64,000 nucleotides of DNA from Capitulum mitella (Eukaryota > Arthropoda > Thecostraca > Pollicipedomorpha > Pollicipedidae), in the NCBI GenBank assembly GCA_030062745.1, contig CP099840.1, forward strand, positions 14,663,437 to 14,727,436, in the 5' to 3' direction. Positions 23,470 to 35,489 of this stretch are shown one piece after another (within the stretch, counting starts at the first letter, position 1; every line of letters starts with the position of its first letter). Under the pieces are notes generated by a model. That model was not told the origin of the DNA and did not search any database. It saw only the letters and a list, made by a program, of their open reading frames with translations. The translations under genes and the position numbers were made by a program.

Positions 23470-25480
23470 TGCACACAAAATATGCATATTGGTTTGCGCT
23501 ACGTAAGCATACCGTGTAGTGACTGCGAGGGGATCATATGGGTAACAACATTGCAATGTTCAAAATCACGAGAAACGGAAGCCAACATTCCCTCACAATA
23601 TGACTTCAGCAGTGCTGATGTTCACCATCACATTACCTATTCTTGATGAATAGTCTGTACCAGAAGCTTTTCCATATTGGTGTGCAGTAGGTAAGTAAAC
23701 GGTGCGTTGAAATCGTGGGGACCGTATGAGCAGTAGCACTGCAGTGTTAAAAACCACGCTGAACAGAAAACACTGTCCTTGCTCAGCAGAATGCCAGCAA
23801 GAATGATGTACGACCAACCACACTCCCTATTCTTGATCAGTAATTCATATCGGTACCATTTGTATATTGGTGTCCGTTACGTAAGAAGACGGTGCAGTGG
23901 CTTCCTTGGGACCTTGTGGGTAAAAGCATCGCAGTGTGAAAGGTCACGCTGAAGAAAAAACGCCGTCTCCGCACAATGTAACATAAACAATAATGATGCA
24001 CGACCATCACATTGGCTATTGTCTGTGAATAATCCTTACCAGTACCGTTTGCATATTCGTATGCGCTAGGTAAGTAGACGGTGAGTGAATGCTGGAAATG
24101 GGCAATAACAATGCAGTGCTAGAGATCACGTTGAACAAAACAAAAACGCTGTCCTTACACAGAAGAACGTGAGCAGTGATGATGTAGGAGCATCATATTG
24201 CCTGTTCTTGATAAATAATCCATGTCAGTACCCTTTCCATATTGGTGTGCGCCAGGTAAGTAGACGAAGCGGTGGCTACGTTGAGGCTGTGTGGATAATA
24301 AAAATCTAATGTGCAATATCACATTGAAGAGAAAACGTTGTTCAGCACAATATAATATCAGCAATGAAAATGCACGATCATGACGTTGTCTGTTCTCGAT
24401 CAATAAGTCGTACCAGGGCCGCTTGCATATTGGTGTGCGTTACGTGGGTATACGATGCGATGCCTACGTCGGGACCGTGTGGGTAATAATAGCATTGCAG
24501 AGTGAAAAATCACACCGAAGAAAAAACTCGTTTCCGCACAATATAACATCAACAGTAATGGTGTACGACCATCACATTGTCTGTTCTTGATGAATAATCC
24601 GAACCAGCTGCGTTTCCATATTGGTGTGCTCGTCGTAGGCAGACGGTGCGTTGAATACGTGGAAACAGTATGGGCAATAGCGTTCCAATGTTAAAGATCA
24701 CGTTGAACAAAAGACACTGTCTTTGCAGAGCAGAACGCCAGCAATGATAATCTACAACCATCACACTGTCTGTCCTTGATCAGAAATCGGTATCAGTTCT
24801 ATTTGCATATTGGTGTGCGCTAGGTAAGTAGACTGTGCGGTGATTAAGTTCGGACCGTGTAAGTAATAACAATGCAATGTTAAAAATCACGCTGGAATAA
24901 AAACGTCGTTTCCGTCCAATATGACTTAGACGGTGACGACGTATGACGATCACATTGCATGTTTTTGATCAATAATTCATACAAGTACCGTTCGCATATT
25001 GGTGTGCGCTACGTAAGTAGACGGTGCGGTGGTTACATTGGGACTGTGTGGGTAGTACTGTAATGCGAAAAATCACGCTGAAGAGAAGACGTTGTTTACG
25101 CACAGCATAGCATTAACAGTGATGGTGCACGACCATCACATTGTCTGTTCTTGATCAATAATCCGCACCAGCATCGCTTGCATATCGGTGTGCGTTAGGT
25201 ATGTAGACGGTGCGTTCACTACGTGGGGACCGCGTAGGTAATAGCATTGCAATGTTGGAGATAACGTTGAACAACATACACTGTTTGCGCAATAGAACAC
25301 CAGTAATGATGTTGTACGGCCATCATTTGGCCGTTTATTGATGAATAGTCCGTACCAGCATCGTTTGCATATTGGTTTGCCCTAGGTAAGTAGACGGTGC
25401 GTTGACTACGTGGGGACTGCATGGACAATAGCATTGCAATGTCTAAGATCGCGTTGAACAAATAACACTGTCTTTGCACG
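23470..25480 (+). repeat. Left arm: tandem array of ~188-bp units, about 11 copies
   Basis: The marker TTGGTGTGCGCTA(C/G)GTAAGTAGACGG recurs, in variant form, near 23,497, 23,678, 23,859, 24,057, 24,241, 24,431, 24,620, 24,810, 25,000, 25,188 and 25,371, giving a spacing of 181-198 bp. Two unit types occur: one with 'cactgtctttgc' plus 'cgccagcaatgatg', the other with 'gtttccgcacaatataacat'. Copies are diverged, and no frame persists through units. Confidence 0.85.
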
Positions 25481-26157
25481 GATTGCTGACCAAGAACAGG
25501 TGGTGTGATGGTCGTACATTATCTTTCCTGATGTTGGATTATGCGGAAACGACGTTTTTATTCGTCGTGATAATCAGCATTGCATTGGTGTTGCCCATAC
25601 GGCCCCCACGTGGCCAACGCACCGTCTCCTTACCTAGCGCACACCGACATGAAATTTTTAACTTATCTAAATGTAAAATATTTAAATCAATTTAATTTAT
25701 CTAATTAATCTAAAACTTACATCTTTCCCATTGCAATACGATTACCCACATGGTCCCAAAGCAGACGCCGCACCGTTTACTTACTTAGGGATTATTGATC
25801 AATAATAGGCAATGCTATAGTCGTACATCATCGCTGTGATGTAATGTTACGCGTAAATGACGTTTTCTCTTCAGCGTGACCTTTCATGTTACAGTACAAT
25901 TACTCACACTGTCCGAACTTAGCCACCGCACGGTCTTCTAACCTAACGCACACCAACATGAATATGGTACTGTTATGGATTACTGATCAAGAACAGGCAA
26001 TGTAATGGTCGTCCATCGTCACTGTTTACGCCATATTGTATGGAAACGACGTTTTTACTTCAGCGTGATCTTTTGCACTGTTAATACCCGCACGATCCCA
26101 ATGTAGCCATCGCACTGTCCATTCACCTAACGCACACCAGTATGCAGACGGCACTGG

Positions 26158-28175
26158 TAGGGATGCACCGGATCGGGATTTTTGTGATCCGGCCGGATAC
26201 CAGATATGCCGGATCGGGTGCTGGATATCCGGCCGGATATCCGGCCGGATACCGGATATTATGGACAACTATTTTTATTTTATATTTGTTGCTGGAAAAT
26301 GAGACGAAAAATGACTGCGCTGGAAAAGAAAAGTCTGGAAAACTGGCAAATATTAAATAGAAAAGAATATTAACAATTTGCGAATCATCCCACCTATCGT
26401 TCAGAGTTATTGCGAGGTTTCCGCATGTTTCATTCTAAAAAAAGAACAACTAAAGAACACAGCGATCAAAGCGTAGATCACCGATCACCATCCCTGTCTG
26501 AAGGCAAAGGGCAAAGGCTCCAAGATGCGCAGAATGCCATTATAGCGCCTTGGTAGACCTCAAATATCAGGCTTGAGAAGCATTCTGTACAAATACTTAG
26601 GTGAGTCCACTGAAGTACATTGTCCCTTAACCAGGGGCGCACCCAGGGATTTCTTGAGGAGGGGCCCCGGAGCCCAGTGTGAACTGAAATCATACGAAAA
26701 CCGCCTGCTGGGAAGAAGATGTGTAATGTTTTTCACAAAAACTGTGGGTCTGAGGAGGAAGTCCGGGCCCCCAGGCCCACTTTTGGCTGCGCCAATGCCC
26801 TTAACACTTGCCGGTATGGGGCCTTCTGCATAAGGCGGACGTATAGGGGAGAGGGAGGTTGGTACGATCCCCCCAGCCATTTCAACACCTTGCGTCTTAG
26901 AGTGTCGCGGAAAAAACAGCGTGTTCCACGTGACGAGATCTCACGACTGGCATCCCTTCTTAAGGTCTCGGGTTAACGGATGATTTTCCACATCGGGTCA
27001 AATGTCAAAAATTGGCAGAAAGTGGTACGTTGTGAGTTAAGTGCAAATGAACGTCAAAGAATAAATGATGATGAAACGGAACGGATATCATAGTGTTGGT
27101 CAATCAATTATGAGTCTATATGTACACCACATGATTGTATTTAACCCCTGAAGTCCGATCCAGGCCATGCTAGGCCAATCCTTGTCAAGCGGGGTCGTCA
27201 GCTTCGATGCGTTCTCGGAGCTGTAGAAGCATTCTTTGTATACAGTTATAGATGCCGGAGTCAAATGTAGTATCTCAATTAACAAACACTACTGTCAAAT
27301 AACATATAAGGGTCATCTTAGGTTACCCAAGGTTATCTGAATCCAATGACCTAGGGTGACCTCGGTTTTACTGACAGTCGTAACCTAGATACCTTAAAAG
27401 CGTTTTTCGAGTTGAGATCCAAAGCAAAGTTGAATTTTAGGCATGTTCTCGTACTGCAGACTCATCATTCCGCGACCGACGCCGCTCTGCCCGTCGTAGC
27501 AAAAGTCAGGCGTTCGTTGCATTGCGCCCTCTTTAGATGAAATAAGGGGCAAACTGCACCAAGTCTATACCACTCGATTCCTTTCAACTTCAGGAATCCG
27601 GATATATAGGTTGTTTTGCAATACTTATTTTCCTGTGGCATTCCCAAAGATAAAAAATAACGTGTTTCTCGTTGTACCTCATGACCACACGACATGAGCT
27701 CAACACCCTCGGAAAACCTCAGCGGGTTGCATCATTCCCCCCTCTCACCACCAAACCCCTAAGAGGGTTAATTAATTTGTACAAGAGTATTTGAGACAAA
27801 TAAAAATGTTTGGAAAATAGGAGGATGATGTGCCACGAAATGGTCGGCTGAGCATATGCTGACTGTTACTGCACATTGAGCTTGAGTCCAATCCTTGCAA
27901 ATAATGCCTCAAGTTTTTTGAACTAAGATGAAAAAGTAGTGCTCCAGACAGACCCTGGAGCTGTCAGAAATATCGACAGTCTAATATAGCAAGGCACGTT
28001 GCTCCTGAAACGGTTTTATAGACAGACGTAAGAACGCCTCGATTGTACAACGAAAGGCCAAATATCCGACAATATCCGGCCGGGTCATGGAAATATCCGG
28101 CCGGATACCGGATACCGGATAATCTCAAATATCCGGCTGGATATCCAGTCGGACCGGATATCCGGTGCATCCCTA
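26158..28175. mobile_element. hAT non-autonomous element, copy 1, with nested TTAA insert
   Basis: Perfect 8-bp target duplication GGCACTGG at 26,150-26,157 and 28,176-28,183. Inverted termini are TAGGGATGCACCGGAT and ATCCGGTGCATCCCTA, followed by GGATATCCGGCCGGATA-type subterminal repeats at both ends. The TAGGGATGCACCG terminus with an 8-bp duplication is characteristic of hAT elements. About 0.9 kb remains once the internal TTAA insertion (26,631-27,767) is discounted, too short to encode a transposase. A second, truncated copy begins at 43,982. Confidence 0.9.
26631..27767. mobile_element. TTAA-flanked insertion inside the hAT element
   Basis: TTAA lies at both borders (26,627-26,630 and 27,768-27,771), and the second hAT copy is continuous here (compare 45,890), which shows that this is an insertion. 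Ends CCAGGGGCGCACC and CCCCTAAGAGGG are not good inverted repeats of each other. A further TTAACCCC at 27,145 suggests two adjacent or nested elements. AGGTCA-like motifs occur near 27,300-27,370. No transposase is seen. Confidence 0.6.
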
Positions 28176-29980
28176 GGCACTGGTACGGAGTACTGATCAA
28201 TGTGTAACGTGATGGTCGTACATCATCATTGCTGGCGATCTACCGTGCAAAGACAGTGCTTTTTTTTCAGTGGTCTTTAACATTGTAATGTTTTTGTCCA
28301 TACGTAGTAAGCGTACCGTCTACTTACCTAGCGCACACCAGTATGCAAACGGTACTGGTAGGGACTATTCATCAACAGTATGCAATGTGATAGCCATACA
28401 TCATCATATTTGTCGTTGCATTGTGCGGAAACGACATTCTTACTTCACTGTTATCTTTCACATTGCAATACCATCACCCACATGGTCCCAACGTAGCCAC
28501 CGCACCGTCTACTTACCTAGCGCAAATTAATCTGCAAATAGTGCTGGTACGGATTTCTCATCAGGAACAGACTGTGTAATGGTCATATACATGGGTGTGG
28601 AATTCGAAAAAAAATTGGTATGGAAAAATGAATTCATCGGGCTCCAAAATGCGACTGTGATAACTTACTGATTTCACTCTATAAAACAAGAAAACATGTG
28701 ATGAGCCAAAGTAATGGTATGGAATTCCGTACAAACAATTTTCTTTAGTTTAGGAAACTCCATAACAACTGTATACAATGCTATGCCCCTGGTCGCGCAT
28801 CATCATTGCTGGCGTTCTGTTCTGCAAAGACAGTGTTTTCTGTTCAATGTGATCCTTAATATTGCAATGCTATTGCCCATACAGTTCTCACGTATTCAAC
28901 GCACCGTTCATTTACGTAGCGAACGCCGACATGGAAACGCTGCTGGCTTAGATCATTGATGGAGAAGAGGCAAGGTCTTACATCATCACTGCTGGATGTT
29001 ATATTGTGCGGAAACGACATTTTTTCTTCAGTGTGATCTTCCACATTGCAATGCCACAACCCACACGGTCCCAGCGTAACCACCGCATCGTCCTACTTAC
29101 CTAGCGTACACCAATATGCAAGCGATACTGATACGGATTACTGATCAAGAATAGGCAGTGCGATGGTCTGCGTCATCATTGCTGGCGGTCTCTTGTGATT
29201 GCAAAGACAGTGATTTTCGCTCAGCGTGATTTTGAACATAGTTATACCATTGCCGATACTGTTCCAACGCATTCAGTGCACCGTGTGCTTACCTATCACA
29301 CACCAATGTGGAAACGCGGCTGGTACGAATTATTTATCAAGAACAGGTCATGCGATGGTCGAACATCAGCACTGCTGACGTCATATTACGAGGGAATGTC
29401 GGTTTTCGTTTATCGTGATCTTTAACATTGAAATGTTGTTACCCATATGATCCCCACGTAGTCACATCGTATAATTACCTAGCGCATACCAATGTGCAAA
29501 CTTTGCGTGCGGATATCGGCCTTTGAAATATTGCGTAAATGTGCAACATGGGACAAACTGACTTGTAGGGTCATCTAGAAATGTGAGATAGAGGTCACAT
29601 ACGTGATCCTGTGATACTCCGAGTTTGAAACTACACATTTGAGGCAATTACAATGCTTTTTAGTGCCCTGGCCTCTTTAAAAATGTCTTTTTTAGAATTT
29701 CCATGTCAAATGGGTCAGGAAAGACGTATCGCATGGCACGTTATAACGAAGGTGAAATCTGATCAAGGCTTTGCCCTGGTCTTGTGTGACCTTGGGTCAA
29801 ATGGCACCCAAAATAAGAAATCAGAGGGATATTAACACGCATACTTCTCGATCTGCTTCCCACTGTGATTCAGCGATTCTGGGGAAAGTGGTCCTTTTTT
29901 CGTGTGTGACTTGACCTGTGACTTCATCAGTGAGTCAAAAGTAAGAAATGTATAAGCGACAGGACCGCAAGGCTCGGCGC

Positions 29981-30108
29981 TTTCGATTGTGAAGAGAGTG
30001 GTGTAAATCCTTGGGGCGTAGCACTTCTGCGCCCACCAGACACACATCAGAGCTCATCGCAGGGGACTGACTCGACTCAGGATCAGGATCAGCTCAGGAT
30101 CGGGAGAG
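29981..30108. other. Short spacer between foldback and LINE
   Basis: Nothing is recognised except a short GATCAGGATCAGCTCAGGATC direct repeat near 30,079. Confidence 0.5.
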
Positions 30109-30770
30109 GTGTACGATCAGGGGACTTTCGGTCGCGAACCCTGGAGCACATTGCTGAAACATTGCACATTGCAGCATATGAAAACGTATACAGACGGATC
30201 AAAGACGGACGCTGTTGGCAGCTGCGCATTTGTTTGCGGCTCTGCCACCCGGCCACTTATTTTGCTGACTCACGTGTCGATGTATACCTCGGAAATGGTT
30301 ACCATTACAGTAAAGCACTGAGTTTTGTTGAGGTCAGTGAAAGGGTTATAAGCGTTGTGTTTACAGACTCAATCAGCAACTTTTCATCGCTTAAACGCTT
30401 TGACCCGTTGCACCTCTTCCTGCAGGATGTTTTGACACAGACAATAGTGCTCGATGACACGGGAAAGAAGCTGGTCTTTTGTTGAATACCAAGCCACATT
30501 GGTGCATATGTAAATAAGCGAGCTGACGCGGCTGCGAGGCGTACCTCACATACCACGCACACTCGAAATATGACACTTCCAGCCAGAGACATGTGCCCGG
30601 TATGCACAGATTTCATACTCAGCGAGCGACAGAAAAGTTGGGGCACACGCGAATCTAACAAGCTTCGAGCCATGGAGGCCCAAGTCGGAAAATGGATGTC
30701 GTGTCTGCTCTCTCGGGGCAGAACCAATGGCCACTTTTTCAGTGCTACGAATCATTTCCCTTTTCTATCA
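30109..30770 (+). mobile_element. LINE ORF2 3' end: RNase H domain and C-terminal tail
   Basis: Plus-strand frames give YTDGSKTDAVGSCAFV (near 30,187), VVFTDSISNFSSL (near 30,357) and DDTGKKLVFC followed by IPSHIGAYVNKRADAAA (near 30,455-30,540). These are the successive motifs of a LINE-encoded RNase H, with its catalytic Asp residues (YTDGS, FTDS) present. A tail with CPVCTDF and NKLRAMEAQVGKW follows. An in-frame stop and frame changes break it. The 5' part is missing, as usual for 5'-truncated LINEs. It belongs to the RNase H-bearing Jockey/I-type group. Confidence 0.75.
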
Positions 30771-31264
30771 ATGATGTATTATCGGGGCAAATCGTTGGGG
30801 AAAGAGCCCCCTCCTCTATCAAATCTTGAAGGGAACGCGTCCCCTCCCCCCCCCTTTGGCGTTGTCCAAACCTGATATCAATGACATACATCTGTCCAAG
30901 GTTCTCTTTAAAAAATCATTGAAAATCGCCTACAGTCATTCGTATTGAATTGTGCACGGGGGGATGCCTGTGTACTTTCATATCATATCTTAAGGATACA
31001 TATTAGTTTGGAGTTTTCTATCCGTATTTTTTGTTTTTTTATTTGTTTCTGCAACTTTGTAATTTTCTGTCCGACTGAGTTTCCTTTACCCAACCACTGT
31101 CTTTCGATATACATCCTTTAGCCTAATAATGACTGGGGTATTTTGTCACCTTCCATTGACCGGGAGAGGGGAGGGGGGCGTTTGATGCCCCATGTCTGTC
31201 TCGAAGCCGATTGAAACGGCAATCAATCATGCTAGACCTTGTGGTCCTGTGATATATATATTTT
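30771..31264. other. No gene; possible eroded TTAA-type terminus
   Basis: Around 31,125-31,195 the sequence 'aatgactggggtattttgtcacc' followed by GGGGGGCGTTTGATGCCCC recalls the ends of the TTAA families, including the hairpin, but no matching second end is seen. A C-run near 30,841-30,855 is of the same flavour. Confidence 0.35.
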
Positions 31265-31765
31265 CTCCTTGTGGGCCACTGATGACGTCACAGATTAAGT
31301 CAAACACGAAAAAATGACCGTTTTCTCCAGTCGCCTGGTCACAAAGAAAAACAGACCGAGACTGAAGCTTGTGTCACAATACGTTCCTGGCGGCTTTATC
31401 TCGTATTCAAAGTACCATCTGTCCCAAGGTTATGTGTCAAGGCCGCAGGTGGGGTCAAATTTGACCTCCGTAATAACGCGTCATTCGATGCATGTTTTCT
31501 GGCGCATTTAACGCGGGGAGTCTAAAAAAAAACATTGTCAAAGAGCCATGGGTACAACTAAACCTTGCAGAGGCCCAAATTACCGTGCATTTGCAACATG
31601 ACAACATTTTGTTTGAATGAAAGTTGGATTAATGCGAACACATTAATGACCTTTACCTGACAACTTTGGATGATCCTGCAAGTCAGTTTACCCCATGTTG
31701 CACATTTTCATGAAACGTTGCATAATATTACAAAGGCTGATATCTCCACTCTGGTCATCCAGAAC
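31265..31765 (+). repeat. Extra copy of the foldback terminal sequence
   Basis: From 'cactgatgacgtcacag' to 'aaaggctgatatct' this segment follows the same order of landmarks as the foldback's left terminal repeat (21,820-22,230 and 23,422-23,475): 'ttttctccag', 'ataacgcgtcattcgatgc', 'agtcagttt', 'catgttgcacatttt'. No array of 188-bp units follows. It is a solo end or a related, diverged element. Confidence 0.65.
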
Positions 31766-32519
31766 GTCAAACAGACGCCACCAATTTGCTCGCTAAGATG
31801 AGATTTGAATAAAACTACCAAAGATCAAACCAGGAATGTTGGAGGAAACTGCTGTGTGGGTGTACGCGTCGTTTGCTGCAAGAAAATTTGGTAATCTGTC
31901 TGACCGTATCCAAAAATTAGTCGATTTAGTCCTTATTCTACAACGTATGTTTAAAAGGGGAGTCGGCCATCACGCCACCAAACAGCGCTTCGCAATTAGC
32001 AGTGCCGATCTACTTCCTGCAGTGAGTCGTCGGCCGAACTCGTCGCTGAAAGCCAAAAGCGACGGTATCGCCGTCTCGCTCGCTTGCCACACGGTCGTTA
32101 CGCGCGACCCGATATGCAGTGATGTGTTGCGTTCACCGCAGAGTAACCCCGACACCCCACACTAAGGAGAGGAAACATCCTTTTCTTACATAGCCGTATG
32201 TTACTAATTTTACGTTGACCGGAAAAGAATTAGCCAAAGTTGTTCCAGTGATCTCACTATCAAAAATAAGAGCACAAAAGATACAAGGTACAGAGCGACA
32301 AGTGCTGAACATCATACAAACATTTTAAGCGAACTGGGCAGATTTAAGAGAATCCACAGCAAAAGCAAATGTATGAGATAAACAGGAAAACCCCACCCTT
32401 AAATACCCAAGCCCACGATTTATCCCTAGACCCAGGACCTACCCCAAGGAGGCCACGGTGCGGAGTGCCCCGAAAAACGGCCTTTGCTTGTCTGTTTTGT
32501 AACACAAGGCCGTTTAACC
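31766..32519. other. No recognised gene
   Basis: A 109-codon plus-strand frame (31,836-32,165) has no recognisable domain. 'taaccctggtt' and C-rich motifs near 32,510 probably belong to the 3' end of the neighbouring LINE. Confidence 0.4.
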
Positions 32520-33645
32520 AGGGTTAAATCGGCCTGGAGATGAAACTGAGGTGTGTTGGGAACAGCTCCATTTATTTAGTTCCAGACCACTCAATGCGCA
32601 CTCCCATACATGTTTTAAGCCGCGATGTCAGTCCTGTATTTTGGAGGTAATCGAAGAGACGATGTAAGAGGTACTGGGTGATCGTTTTCTAATAGTAGGA
32701 GGTGAGAAAGAGGAGATTTATTAGCGGCTGCATGTCGGAGGAGAGAGATGTGGTGACGATGGAATTTTGGAAAGCCAAGATGAAGCTGTTTCACTGATAA
32801 CTGTGTTCCGCAAATGTCGCGTCGGTGCACGAGACAGTAGGTGACTATGTGTTAACAGTGTGTGTCCCAGCCACAGACGGGCCAGGACCACCTTCCTCTG
32901 CCGAGTGGGCTGGTGGCTGCTGGGCCAGGAACAAACTGCTGGGCCAGGAACAAAGAAATGGTTTTACTGTGTGAGTGATCACGGTCCCACATCTCATGGG
33001 CGGGAGCCGCGAGAGCCTCGAACACCAGGCGGGTCGCCTGCTCAGTGGAGGCGGCAAGAGGGATGACCGCTGTGAGGGCCGAGCCGGTTCTCGCCAGCTC
33101 GTCGGCCATCGCTTTCCTCTGGATGTTTGCGTGACCTGGCACTCAAAGGAGTCGAATTTCAAAGTTCTACGAAGACGCGGAACGGAGAATATGCTGGATA
33201 CGAAAGACGAGGTTGTTTGAAGTGAATGACGTGTTTTGTATCGCAAGAAGGGACTATTCTGAGTTGGAACGGACTACAACCGACAGAATGTGTCTTAATT
33301 TTACATGCCGTAGGGCCCGGAGAAAAGCGTAAAGTTCTGCTGAAAAAAATGGAGGAAAAGGAGGGAAGACGGAAAGCCTTCTGGCTAGGTCCCCAGAATG
33401 CGGCACCGATTCCATACTCCGACTTAGAGCCATTCGTGTAAAAGAAAACGGAAGACGAGTGGGCTGATATATATGCGTGGAAGCGGACAAGGATTTCTGC
33501 GGGGAGACTTCGTATTTGGGAGTCTATGAGCAGGAAGTCTACCCGAGGTGGCCAGTGGATCCGGAAAGGGAAGAGAGGAGGCCTGACCACGATGCAGAGG
33601 CCAGAGAAATCAAGTCGGGCCTTTGCGATCCATATCGTGCGCACA
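32520..33645 (-). mobile_element. Second LINE ORF2 3' end, minus strand, with RNase H
   Basis: Minus-strand frames give FFYTNGSKSEYGIGAAFWG (near 33,440), SAELYAFLRALRHVK (near 33,330) and VPGHANIQRKAMADELARTG (near 33,130). These are typical RNase H motifs of an arthropod LINE; the catalytic Asp of YTDGS reads Asn here. A C-terminal tail follows with SPLSHLLLLENDHPVP near 32,700. Pieces fall in more than one frame, so the copy is dead and 5'-truncated. Its sequence differs clearly from the LINE at 30.1-30.8 kb, so two families are represented. Confidence 0.75.
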
Positions 33646-35145
33646 ACGGAACGGATCGTTCAGCCCTTTGGCGCATGCGCCTAACCCGGCAACAGCATCC
33701 GAAGCACCCGATGCAGCGCCCACCATCGCCTAACGGCCGACCTCGGTTCCACCGCCGGCCCAACCAGACGACCGAGACGACCGCCACCTGGCGACAGGCG
33801 CTTGAATCAGGCACCCTTGGTGCCGGTGATGCGCAAAAGGTAGCGTTCACCCGCGCAGCCCGCAGAATGCCGACCACAGAGCAGCCCCGCGCCGTGGCGG
33901 GCGAAACATTTTACATATCCTCTCTGGACACAGCAACCGGAAAATGCATATTTCACCTAGGATGACGTAGCATAAGGTCCCACGTGCTTCAGATTAAACT
34001 CTCAGGTTATGCTGATATGCAGTGCTAACCAATCATCACACATTGTAAAAGCACCGACACCGGTGGTGAAATAAAACTGGACGCGAAATTGTAAATCAGG
34101 ATCGTTTTTATGACTTCACTAAGACGTGACGTAACATGACCTCGTTTCCACATTGTTGTCAGTATGTGCACAATTGATGTAAAAAAGTTTCTGAAAGTTT
34201 CAGGGCGCTGTGTTCTTTCGTTCGGAACATATCCAAGAAATGTGCCGGAGAAGGGACGTAGCCTACCTGCTTCATTCACCTCAAGTGCCCTGGTGCTGGC
34301 GACGTAGCCTATCTGATGGCGTCGTTGGCTGACCTTTTCGGTCCTGTGGACCTGGGGGCTGTGCGGCGGCGACTGCCAGTCACCGAGCAGGCGTGGCAGC
34401 GGCGACAGTCGGTCTGGACTGACCGTCGCCGACCAGTCATCGGGCCGGTGGATGCAACATGACGCCGGTTACCGCCCGATGCGGGAATAGCCAGTGTACC
34501 TCATGTTTTGCTTTCTAATTATTTTGAGATTCGATAGGGCCATGGCGGCCTGCACAACAGAGTTTGCACCCCTTTCTCATCCTCACCTTCTGGTAGTAGA
34601 GTTCCTGTTACATACCTTTTAACCACTGCACTAATCTCTTTTCCCCTTTTACGTCTACAATACTTTCCGTGGTTGCTGGGGCATTGCACGACTGCGCAGC
34701 CTGGTGCCCAACACTATCATCACTCAGATTTTGATGAAAATTGGCTCAGCGGTAACCTCGGGCGCCAAACACGGCTCACAAAACATTTGGCCTCTCAGAT
34801 CAACAGTTGACAAGTTGCAGACTCCAGTCGAGCTTTGATGCTGCTGGTTGGTATTGGCATCTTTGACAGTCAGTAAAACTGATAAAAAAATCATCATAAC
34901 AGTGTATCAAAATACATTACATCATCCACAACTGTCCCAGAAATTTGGTATGACGTCAGTTTTGACAGTTAATGGTAATATTTAGTTCGCCTCGTGACAA
35001 AATATTCAGTGACCTGGCTTGACCTTAAGCCAAGCAAAACATTAGCTTTGTAGCACGACAATAAAAGCTTAGCCAGTGTTCTCGACATTAAAACGACAAA
35101 GAAGATGAGTTTTTACTTTTTCATTTTTCAATTTTTGTTTCTCTT
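33646..35145. other. No recognised gene
   Basis: GC-rich patches at 33,560-33,900 and 34,300-34,470 carry chance-like frames: a 162-codon plus-strand frame from 33,477, and a 49-codon frame from 34,316 starting MASLADLFGPVDLGAV. Neither shows a known domain. The remainder is AT-rich with no feature seen. Confidence 0.4.
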
Positions 35146-35260
35146 CTTAACCCTCGCCCGACCAGGGGCGGCGTTTCGACGCCCCCCCCAAGATGTTTGG
35201 TAATAGCGAAAAAAACAGCGCGTGCAGCACGATGAAATTTTCAGTTTTGAATCAGTTTTG
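35146..35260 (+). mobile_element. Possible TTAA-type terminus
   Basis: TTAA followed by CCCTCGCCCGACC and a GGGGCGGCGTTTCGACGCCC hairpin, the same layout as the ends of families A and B. The partner end was not found. Confidence 0.4.
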
Positions 35261-35489
35261 ATGAAATTTTCAATTTTTGCGTCCCGCCGTCTTTTTCAAA
35301 TGTCATATAGAAAGCATAGTGCGCTTCAGTCGGAATCTTTTTCGACAGATGTTATCAATTAATTTCCCCTCATACAGCGCGGTGGGGTATAAAGCAGCCG
35401 CTGCTACATCCCTGCGCTGTTTTCGCTTTCCCGGGTTGGACAGGTGCGAAATGTTTCTTTATTCCATTTTCTTCTTTATTTTCCTTTAT

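Larger units (their letters stand above)
25500..29480 (-). repeat. Right arm: the same ~188-bp units in inverse orientation, about 10 copies
   Basis: The inverse marker (GTCTACTTACCTAGCGCACACCA and variants) recurs near 25,620, 25,930, 26,120, 28,310, 28,500, 28,905, 29,090, 29,283 and 29,468. The ~2-kb jump between 26,120 and 28,310 is due to the hAT insertion. A further ~170-bp unrelated piece interrupts the array at about 28,590-28,765. Confidence 0.8.
21785..29980. mobile_element. 8.2-kb foldback structure with inverted satellite-like arms
   Basis: Outer inverted repeats of ~0.45-0.5 kb lie at 21,785-22,230 (continuing at 23,422-23,490) and at 29,488-29,980. Matched landmarks are GCGCCGAGCCTTGCG at the tips, 'gaggccagggcac', 'agtttcaaactcggagtac' and 'catgttgcacattta'. 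Inside, both arms consist of tandem ~188-bp units in opposite orientation. The whole has the layout of a Foldback-type element with giant TIRs built of tandem repeats. Two hAT-like elements interrupt it. No transposase was found and no clear target duplication is visible. Confidence 0.7.

Noticed and set aside
23470-29480. CRISPR-like regular repeats
   Set aside because: The unit is ~188 bp, diverged throughout, without conserved short repeats and unique spacers, and the DNA is eukaryotic; this is a satellite-like array.
31836-32165. 109-codon plus-strand frame
   Set aside because: No recognisable domain, no splice or repeat context to support it.
33477-33965. 162-codon plus-strand frame
   Set aside because: Partly antisense to the LINE RNase H region and otherwise without domain or conserved motif.
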